A DNA stretch of 64,000 nucleotides, taken from assembly GCA_002298995.1 (NCBI GenBank), contig DBMO01000024.1, forward strand, positions 13,015-77,014, read 5' to 3'. Below the pieces are notes generated by a model. It was not told where the DNA came from. It saw nothing but the letters and a program-made list of their open reading frames with translations, and did not search any database. The translations under genes and the position numbers were made by a program. This DNA is from Desulfarculales bacterium UBA696 (GTDB taxonomy: Bacteria > Desulfobacterota > Syntrophobacteria > Syntrophobacterales > Syntrophobacteraceae). Shown here piece by piece: positions 58,379-64,000 of the stretch. How positions within the stretch are numbered: the stretch's first letter is position 1; each line of letters begins with the position of its first letter.

Positions 58379-58648
58379 ATGAAGAGAATCAAATTGCTGG
58401 TCGTTTTTGCGGTCTTTCTCGGGCTGGTGATCGCGCCGGCCCTGGCCAATTACGCAATGGCCGCCCCCCAAACCAACTGCCCCGTAATGGGCGGTAAAAT
58501 AAATCAAACTGTTTACACGGATTATCAAGGCAAGCGCATATATTTTTGCTGCACCGGATGCATCGACACCTTCAAGAAAGACCCGGCCAAGTACATGAAG
58601 AAACTGGAAGCCGACAAGGTCGATTTGGCGCCAGCACCGGCGAAGTAG
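58379..58648 (+). CDS. Exported YHS domain protein
   Basis: An 89-residue exported protein: a signal peptide (MKRIKLLVVFAVFLGLVIAP, cleavage near NYAMA), then one YHS domain with NCPVMGGKINQTVYTDYQGK, RIYFCCTGCIDTFKKDP. The Cys-Pro-Val-Met and CCTGC motifs suggest metal binding, and YHS domains frequently accompany copper ATPases and RND pumps. It starts 65 bases after the cusA stop, with AGGGAGAG upstream, and is probably the third gene of the efflux operon. Confidence 0.88.
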   Translation: MKRIKLLVVFAVFLGLVIAPALANYAMAAPQTNCPVMGGKINQTVYTDYQGKRIYFCCTGCIDTFKKDPAKYMKKLEADKVDLAPAPAK

Positions 58649-58672
58649 TTTACATGGGTTATCGATGAGGCT

Positions 58673-58694
58673 GGCAAGGTCGAGAGACCTTGAC
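58673..58694. repeat. GGTC/GACC palindrome downstream of the YHS gene
   Basis: GGCAAGGTC-GAGA-GACCTTGAC is one mismatch from perfect. It lies 25 bases after the YHS stop and just before the 182-bp element. Confidence 0.65.
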
Positions 58695-58705
58695 GCAACC
58701 GAGGT

Positions 58706-58887
58706 GGTGTTATTCCCGAATGACGCCTCGGGTTCCAATCAGTGGGTAGCCCGGATTTATACCCGGATGCGGAGCACAAGAGACTCGGCGGAGGCGGCGG
58801 AAATCGAGACGGAACTGAATTCCGGGACCACCCTCCTGCGCTTCGCGCCCGGATATGAATCCGGGCCACCCCTTCCATTCCCAATAC
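58706..58887 (+). repeat. 182-bp MITE-like element, copy A
   Basis: This stretch is a clear homologue of 62065-62246, of the same length and orientation. Both share CGAATGACGCCTCGGG near the left end and CGCTTCGCGCCCGGATATGA then ATCCGGGCC near the right. Within each copy the left part (CCCGGATTTATACCCGGATG, CGGAGCACAAGAG) is the imperfect reverse complement of the right part (CTCCTGCGCTTCGCGCCCGG, ATATGAATCCGGG), so it is an inverted-repeat element. It has no coding capacity. The remaining 58888-59194 gap shows no gene. Confidence 0.75.
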
Positions 58888-59194
58888 TTTCGCCAACTTA
58901 TAGGTTAGCGGAACTTTTCCTTTGGGCAACAGTTCCTAAGGGGGTGCTGCGCGCTCCACACCGAGCATTCCACCCGGTTCCTGCCTGAATAAAATTGACT
59001 TTCTTTGCAAAAATGGCATACATCTGAAAGTAAGTTTGACCCCCGGCCTGATTAGGCCGATGACTGCCATTCCGGGCTCTGGCCACACTCGGAATTGCAA
59101 TGCGGTACAGCCCGCTCTTCCCGTATCCGGCCTGCAAGTATTGACAACAATTCTTTCGGCACGTGCTGCTTTGTGTAAAATCAGGAGGGCAACA

Positions 59195-59584
59195 ATGAAA
59201 GGAACTCCGAGCCTCATCTCTTTAATCGCATTAGCATGGATTTGGCTCATTCCCGGCTCGGCCTTGGCGGGCACTGAACTCCCCGCGGATCTCAAGAGCA
59301 TACCTATCTTCACTGGATCAAAGGTTTTACAGACCGCTGACGGACCTACGCAGTGCTCAGCTACTTTGCAGGTCCAAGCGGCCAAGGACACCGTTGCCGC
59401 ATTTTACAGAAAGGTGCTTGAAGAGAATGGGTGGAAAGGGGCGGTGGAGTCCCAGTACAATACGGGCGGCGTGCTGCAGTTCGCCAAGGGCGCTGATGTT
59501 ATTCAAATCGCACTTGTTAACAGAAAAAAGGGCGACGACATAACTCTGTTATACAACATTGTACACACGCATAAGAAAAAGTAG
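59195..59584 (+). CDS. Exported protein of unknown function
   Basis: A 129-residue exported protein with a signal peptide (MKGTPSLISLIALAWIWLIP, cleavage near ALAG). The mature domain (LPADLKSIPIFTGSKVLQT, then AAKDTVAAFYRKVLEENGW and IALVNRKKGDDITLLYNIV) resembles a small alpha/beta domain seen in many exported bacterial proteins, where a potential 'surface patch' is followed by a V.aFY...L...GW helix. I cannot give a function. The start at 59195 follows AGGAGGGC; the longer frame from 59036 is not conserved. Confidence 0.72.
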   Translation: MKGTPSLISLIALAWIWLIPGSALAGTELPADLKSIPIFTGSKVLQTADGPTQCSATLQVQAAKDTVAAFYRKVLEENGWKGAVESQYNTGGVLQFAKGADVIQIALVNRKKGDDITLLYNIVHTHKKK

Positions 59585-59585
59585 C

Positions 59586-59712
59586 CAAGGATCAGAAAGT
59601 TGGATTTGGGAATCCAGGATTTTGATAGATTTGGTGACGGATTTTTTTCAATTGCTAACTCCTGGGATCCTCAATTTTAAATCCCTCAATAATTCTCGAA
59701 CCCAAAATTTTT
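59586..59712. repeat. Degenerate GGAATTT/AATTCC region
   Basis: Loosely matching units (GGATTTGGGAATCCAGGATT and ATCCTCAATTTTAAATCCCT) face each other here. The match to the other arrays is weaker. Confidence 0.4.
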
Positions 59713-59784
59713 CAGTCTTCAAATTTTTTTGCCTCTACCTGGCAGGTTTGACATTTCATAGTCAATAATTACTTTATTATTGCC

Positions 59785-59985
59785 TCGCTTCACTCGGATA
59801 TCTCATGCGGTCCCCGAGTCTGGGGTTTCCGTCCGATGGGATTGTACGTCGGGGCTCAAGTCGGCTCGCGGCGGGCATCCGATGATGCAGGAGCGGGAGT
59901 TCACATACCAAGGAGGTAGGTTTAATGCCTACCGGGACGTAGCCCCTCAGATCCGGTTGACCGAGAATCTGAGGGGCTTTTTAAT
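59785..59985 (+). ncRNA. Candidate structured small RNA with its own terminator
   Basis: About 200 bases upstream of a perfect terminator contain several local hairpins: CCCCGAGTCTGGGG, CCGAT...GTCGG, GCATC-CGAT-GATGC and GGTAGG-N7-CCTACC. A TTGACA lies at 59748-59753. A perfect ribosome site AAGGAGGT (59910-59917) precedes a five-codon frame (ATG CCT ACC GGG ACG TAG, 59925-59942) that ends at the terminator stem. I could not match it to a known RNA family; 6S RNA was considered because of its length. It may be a regulatory RNA or a leader. The following 150 bases have no gene. Confidence 0.35.
59941..59982 (+). terminator. Intrinsic terminator of the candidate small RNA
   Basis: AGCCCCTCAGAT (59941-59952) and ATCTGAGGGGCT (59967-59978) form a perfect 12-bp stem followed by TTTTT. 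The loop can pair further through CGGT/ACCG. Confidence 0.85.
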
Positions 59986-60123
59986 TCTTCCCCACAAACA
60001 GCTTCAATACGCCAACAGAGCGAAACCCAACGCTCCAACGCCCGTAGGGGCATCCCTTATCAACAATCAGTCCTGGTTCTCAAAATCATGTTTGACATCA
60101 GCGACAGTGGATGCAGCCGAGCA

Positions 60124-61782
60124 TCACTTATAGAGCCCCATGCTTTTCGTGCTGGTGCTGAAGGCTTGAGGGTCGACAAGAACGTTTATGCAGGCAGGTT
60201 TGCCGCAAGCTCGGGCGCGGTCCAGGGCAGGGCGAATCTGGGCCGGCTCTGACACAAGCTCTCCGTAGCCGCCCATCGCCTCGACGATCTTGTCGTAGCG
60301 AAGCGGTGATAGGAGATTTGCCACGCTGCCCCGCTCGGCCCCGTATTTGGCAAGCTGATAATAGCGCACCTGGTTCCAGGCGGCATTGTTAGCCACAACC
60401 CCGATGACCGGCATATCGAACCGGATGAGGGTATCGTAGTCAAAGCCTGTGAGGCCGAAAGCCCCGTCTCCGAACAGGATAAAGACCTCATCGCGCGGTC
60501 TGGCGGTTTTGGCCGCAATGGCAAAGGGTGCGCCGACGCCCAGGGTGCCGAGGGGGCCGGGATCGAGCCAGTTTCCGGGCCGGCGGGTCCTCACCACGCC
60601 CGCAGCCATCGTCACGACGTCGCCACCATCGGCTATAAAAATTGTATCCTCGCGAATGAATTGGTTTATCTCGTGCGCCAGCCTTAAAGGATGAATTGGA
60701 ACGGCATCGGAATTAATAAAGGGCACATCCAGCAGGGCGGCCCTGGCCTCCATTGCGGTAAGTTCGTCGATCCATTCTCTCCGGCCATCACAAATGCTCA
60801 ACGCATCGGTAAGCTGTTCCAAAACCGCACCGGGGTCGCCGTGGATCGGCACATCGATATCGCGGTTGTGGCAAAGTTCCGAATAGTCCAGGTCAACCTG
60901 AATTATTTTGGCATCGGGCGAGATGCTGCCGCCGTAGCCCAGCCTGAAATCGAAAGGAGTGCCGATAATTACCACCACGTCGGCCTTCGAGAGCGCGTGT
61001 TTTCTCGACCTGCTGAAAACGGTCCAATCATCGGGCAGGCAGCCCCGAGCGGCCCCGTTCAGGTAAGCTGGAATTTTCACCTTGCGCACAAACGCAAGAA
61101 GGCTCTCGGATGCGCGGCAGTGCTGGACCTGGGTCCCCGCGAGAAGCGCCGGCCGGCTTGCTCCTTCGAGCAGCCTTGCGGCGGCCTCCACCAGCTTTTC
61201 ATCTCCCCTCGGCCGCCCCAACGAGCGGAAATTGACCGGGAACTTCACTCCGGATTTTGCGACCGTCCCGTCCAGGACATCACTTGGAATCTCGAGGAAT
61301 GCAGGTCCCGGCCGACCGCTGTATGCTTCGCGGATCGCAATTCCCAGGAACTCGGGGATTCTCGCGGTTTCATGCACCGTTGCCGAGAATTTCGAGATGG
61401 GCTTCATCATGTCGACGCAATTAAGTTCCTGGAGTCCGCCTTTGAGGTAATTTCTTATCGGCGCCTGTCCGCCGATAAGAAGCATCGGCACGTTTGCTCG
61501 GAAAGCGTTTGCAACCCCGGTTACCGCATCGGTTACCCCCGGTCCCGCCGTAACGATTGCAACCCCGCAAACTCCTGTAAGTCGCGTCCAGGCATCCGCG
61601 GCGTGTGCGGCCGTTTGCTCATGGCGAACGTCGATTACGCGGATACCCTCATCCAGGCACCCATTATAAATATCCATCACGTGGCCGCCGGAAAGGGTAA
61701 ATACCGCATCCACCCCCTCTTTCTTTAGAAAACGCGCAACAAGCTGACCGCCGGTGATCGTGGCTGAACCGGAATTTGACAT
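60124..61782 (-). CDS. Thiamine-diphosphate enzyme, acetolactate synthase-like
   Basis: A 552-residue ThDP-dependent enzyme of the acetolactate synthase / 2-hydroxyacyl-CoA lyase superfamily. The Pyr domain has the catalytic Glu in VRHEQTAAHAADAWTRLTG, followed by VTAGPGVTDAVTGVANA. The central domain starts near residue 195, and the PP domain has the metal-diphosphate motif GDGAFGLTGFDYDTLIRFDM then PVIGVVANN. LDPGPLGTLGVGAPFAIAAK is close to the corresponding region of 2-hydroxyacyl-CoA lyases. No small subunit (ilvN) or ilvC is nearby, so it is probably not the main biosynthetic synthase. Start 61782 follows GGGAG; the longer frame is unlikely. Confidence 0.85.
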   Translation of the reverse strand: MSNSGSATITGGQLVARFLKKEGVDAVFTLSGGHVMDIYNGCLDEGIRVIDVRHEQTAAHAADAWTRLTGVCGVAIVTAGPGVTDAVTGVANAFRANVPMLLIGGQAPIRNYLKGGLQELNCVDMMKPISKFSATVHETARIPEFLGIAIREAYSGRPGPAFLEIPSDVLDGTVAKSGVKFPVNFRSLGRPRGDEKLVEAAARLLEGASRPALLAGTQVQHCRASESLLAFVRKVKIPAYLNGAARGCLPDDWTVFSRSRKHALSKADVVVIIGTPFDFRLGYGGSISPDAKIIQVDLDYSELCHNRDIDVPIHGDPGAVLEQLTDALSICDGRREWIDELTAMEARAALLDVPFINSDAVPIHPLRLAHEINQFIREDTIFIADGGDVVTMAAGVVRTRRPGNWLDPGPLGTLGVGAPFAIAAKTARPRDEVFILFGDGAFGLTGFDYDTLIRFDMPVIGVVANNAAWNQVRYYQLAKYGAERGSVANLLSPLRYDKIVEAMGGYGELVSEPAQIRPALDRARACGKPACINVLVDPQAFSTSTKSMGLYK

Positions 61783-62014
61783 GACATTTGCTCCCGCATC
61801 GAACTCGCCCCATTCGAAAAGCATTTGGAGGAAGATGTTTTCAATATTTCAGATGTTCTAGCTCGGATTATCTTGCTAACGAATATGAGAATTTCGCCGC
61901 GCTATTCAGGTGGGATATTTCTATCGCGATTACGGTTTTTAAGCCAGCATTATGGAATAGTCCGGAGAGATGCGGGATGGGGAGGTTTCTAAGAGCGAGG
62001 CGTAACCAGCTCCG

Positions 62015-62032
62015 GGGTGGGCACGATGAAGG
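62015..62032. repeat. Half copy of the GTGGGCACG repeat
   Basis: GGGTGGGCACGATGAAGG matches one arm of the palindrome at 51764-51792. The second arm is absent. Confidence 0.4.
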
Positions 62033-62064
62033 GGGGGTTGCCCAAATGAGCAATCTCAAAAAAT

Positions 62065-62246
62065 GGTGTTATCGCCGAATGACGCCTCGGGATTCCAATC
62101 GATGGATGATCCGGATTTATATCCGGGTGCGGAGCACAAGAGGTCCGGCCCCGGCGCCGAAAATGAAACGAAACCGAATGTGGGTACCACCCTCTTGCGC
62201 TTCGCGCCCGGATATGAATCCGGGCCATCCATTCCATCCCACATAC
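62065..62246 (+). repeat. 182-bp MITE-like element, copy B
   Basis: This is the second copy of the element at 58706-58887, in the same orientation and exactly as long, with roughly four bases in five identical by eye. The internal inverted repeats (CCGGATTTATATCCGG; CGCCCGGATATGAATCCGGG) are retained. The two copies differ most in the centre. The surrounding 61783-62413 gap has no gene. Confidence 0.75.
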
Positions 62247-62413
62247 AGAGCACGGCGTGGTCAGAACGGGCTGTTGCCCAAACAGATTTGGATTCACGTC
62301 CGGGACGGTATCGAAAATCGTCATTCCCGCGGCGCTTCTGGGCGGGAATCCAGCGGCTTTGCTTCGGCAGGTCAACAACCTTGGGTTTAAAGCCGCCGGA
62401 TTGTCGCCCGGCC

Positions 62414-63907
62414 CTACACTATTGGCGCCGGTTCCTGGGCTATTATTTCGATATGGCCTTCGTGGGGCAGGGCCGAGGGGGAGCTCTCGATTATAATCGT
62501 GGCCTTGTGGGTTGTTTCGAGATTGGCTAGTTCGCCCCTTTTACGGTTTAGAAGATAGCTCGCCACCTCGGGGGGAAGCGTTACCCTCAGGCTGGCCGGT
62601 TTTTTCTGCACCATGGTTTGCCAGATTTTGCGGTAATAGCACAGGGCCGCGCTCTCGGTCGAGCGTACCATGCCGGCGCCGAGGCAATTGGGACATTCCC
62701 TGTAGGAGCCGCGCAAGATATTGAGCCCGAGATGCTGGCGCGAAAGCTCCAGTAGCCCGAACCTGGATATGCGTCCAACGGTTATCTTGGCCTTGTCTTT
62801 TTTGATCTCTTCCTTGAGGCGCCGTTCGACTTCGCGCGCGTGCCTCTGCTCGCGCATGTCGATAAAGTCGATCACGATCAGGCCGCCGAGGTCGCGAAGC
62901 CTGAGCTGTCTCGGAATTTCTGTCGCCGCTTCCAGGTTTACCTTGTAAGCCATCTCCTCGACCGCCCCTTCGCTCGTGGTGGTTCGGCCCGAGTTGACGT
63001 CAATCGAGACCAGGGCCTCGGTGGGATCGAACATCAGGTGCCCACCCGACCGGAGCGGGACCTTTTTGCGGTAGACTTGGGCTATTTGTTCTTCGAGGTT
63101 GAACTTTGAGAAGATCGGACCGTCATCTTTGTGCAGTCGCACGGATTTTTGGTGCCTGGGGCTTATGATGCCGAGGAATTCCTTCACGCGCCTGTAAACG
63201 TCACGGTCGTCCACGGTGACGCTTTTAATTCCCACGGTGAAGTAATCGCGGATGACGCGAATCGCGAGGTCGTGCTCTTTGTAGATAAGCGCCGGGGCAG
63301 GGGTCTCCTGGACGTGCTTTCTGATTTCCTCCCACATTTTCATCAAGTGGTTGAAATCCTGGACGACCTCGCGCTTGGTGCGGTTCTCCGCCGCGGTGCG
63401 AAGTATCACGCCGAAATCTTCGGGCACCTTGAGGCTTTTGGCGATCTCTTTCATCCGCTCGCGCCGGTCGCCGCTCTCGATTTTTCGGGACACCCCGCGC
63501 TGGTCCTGCCCTGGCATGAGAACGATGTCGCGCCCGGCCAGCGATATATAGGTGGTGAGCAGGGCGCCCTTGGTCCCCAGCTCCTCTTTTACAACCTGGA
63601 CCAAGACCTCCTGCCCCTGGTGGATCACGTCCTGGATTTTTACGCGATCATCCTGCGTTTCGGAGTCGTAGTATTCCGGGTGGATTTCCGAGAAAGGGAG
63701 AAACCCGTTGCGCTCGGCCCCGTAGTTTACGAAGGCCGCCTGGAGGCTTGCTTGTATGTGGGTGATTATTCCCTTGTAAAGATTGCCAACGACCTTGCCG
63801 CGCGTGGCCGTTTCCACGAAAAAGCTCTCAAGGGTGTGACCCTCGACTATTGCGATCCGGAATTCCTCCGGATGAATCGCGTTTATGATCATTGTCTGGT
63901 ATGACAT
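62414..63907 (-). CDS. rng: Ribonuclease G (RNase E/G family)
   Basis: A 497-residue endoribonuclease for 5' maturation of 16S rRNA and mRNA turnover. The S1 domain lies at about 35-130 (GNLYKGIITHIQASLQAAFV, GFLPFSEIHPEYY). The DNase I-like catalytic domain has the magnesium aspartates in ALVSIDVNSGRTT and GGLIVIDFIDMREQRHA. The zinc link is CPNCLGAG near residue 417, followed by the small domain. There is no long C-terminal scaffold, so RNase G rather than full RNase E. The stop at 62414 lies close to repeat copy B. The remaining 90 bases to the right edge may hold the tail of an upstream gene, but none of the frames is convincing. Confidence 0.93.
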   Translation of the reverse strand: MSYQTMIINAIHPEEFRIAIVEGHTLESFFVETATRGKVVGNLYKGIITHIQASLQAAFVNYGAERNGFLPFSEIHPEYYDSETQDDRVKIQDVIHQGQEVLVQVVKEELGTKGALLTTYISLAGRDIVLMPGQDQRGVSRKIESGDRRERMKEIAKSLKVPEDFGVILRTAAENRTKREVVQDFNHLMKMWEEIRKHVQETPAPALIYKEHDLAIRVIRDYFTVGIKSVTVDDRDVYRRVKEFLGIISPRHQKSVRLHKDDGPIFSKFNLEEQIAQVYRKKVPLRSGGHLMFDPTEALVSIDVNSGRTTTSEGAVEEMAYKVNLEAATEIPRQLRLRDLGGLIVIDFIDMREQRHAREVERRLKEEIKKDKAKITVGRISRFGLLELSRQHLGLNILRGSYRECPNCLGAGMVRSTESAALCYYRKIWQTMVQKKPASLRVTLPPEVASYLLNRKRGELANLETTHKATIIIESSPSALPHEGHIEIIAQEPAPIV

Positions 63908-64000
63908 GCCGCCTGTCGTTCCTGTTCTTGCCCGCTATACGGGATTCACGCCGCTGCGCCGCCTGGTACATGAAAGTGCGCAGGGCAATTTCCCGGTTGG

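Noticed and set aside
59785..59985. Cyclic-di-GMP or another known riboswitch
   Set aside because: The conserved GGCAAACC and related core motifs are missing and there is no downstream gene on the same strand; left as an unclassified RNA candidate.
60691..61728. A 345-codon plus-strand frame opposite the ThDP enzyme gene
   Set aside because: It is antisense to a gene with a full set of family motifs and shows no recognisable domain.
63908..64000. Tail of an upstream gene of the RNase G operon
   Set aside because: All three minus-strand frames are open for part of this stretch, but none shows a recognisable C-terminus; the longest would overlap rng by about 75 bases.

Overview
This is a 64 kb chromosomal stretch of a GC-rich Gram-negative bacterium. 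The gene set (sigma-54 promoters with NtrC-type regulators, TRAP and RND transporters, lipoproteins, hybrid histidine kinases, a CcoI-type copper ATPase, a TatT-type TRAP lipoprotein) and the many small intergenic palindromes suggest a deltaproteobacterium in the broad sense (Desulfobacterota, perhaps near Syntrophobacterales). That placement is inference; no rRNA gene is present. I found no tRNA, rRNA, CRISPR array, prophage or intact insertion sequence. Both window edges fall in or next to genes (cysA on the left; just upstream of the RNase G gene on the right).

Layout. 1-3.2 kb: sulfate ABC transporter (binding protein, CysT, CysW, CysA), read leftwards. 3.7-6.6 kb: HDOD protein and hybrid GAF/PAS histidine kinase. 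7.1-13 kb: inositol-phosphate synthase, a universal stress protein, DNA polymerase IV, a DksA-type zinc finger fused to a BON domain, and an S10 carboxypeptidase. 13.2-19.7 kb: a trypsin-Sel1 protein, a VapC remnant, a TatT/DctP/fused DctQM TRAP system and a SPOR protein. 19.9-27.5 kb: GlgE, a TreS-maltokinase fusion and GlgB, a full trehalose-to-alpha-glucan (GlgE) pathway. 27.7-31.5 kb: a PocR-domain histidine kinase, small proteins and threonylcarbamoyl-AMP synthase. 31.6-34.9 kb: a membrane-anchored MurG with a HEAT-like tail, overlapped by a complete MraY, away from any other cell-wall gene. 35.2-44.5 kb: mixed metabolic and stress genes (DUF202, PanE/ApbA, DUF488, cytochrome c, tautomerase, nitroreductase, tandem USP, cytochrome b5/DUF2231 and an active/inactive M16 peptidase pair).

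44.7-59.6 kb is a copper/silver-type metal homeostasis region: a SafE/UreH-like membrane protein, a CcoI-type P1B ATPase, a sensor kinase with an NtrC-family regulator, two small exported proteins, a CusB-like adaptor with a heavy-metal-binding domain, a CusA-type RND pump and an exported YHS protein. Three promoters here have good sigma-54 -24/-12 elements (52208-52223 minus, 52593-52608 plus, 53339-53354 plus). Each has, 130-175 bp upstream of its expected start, a tandem pair of the same dyad, TTGAAA-N5-TTTCAA, with starts 20-22 bp apart. I read this as the operator of the neighbouring NtrC-family protein, and it is the best candidate here for an undescribed regulatory system.

59.6-64 kb: a possible structured small RNA with its own terminator, a thiamine-diphosphate enzyme and RNase G. 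Intergenic regions carry at least five families of short repeats: GGTC/GACC palindromes, GTGGGCACG palindromes, degenerate GGAATTT/AATTCC arrays, a 182-bp MITE-like element in two copies, and single long inverted repeats.
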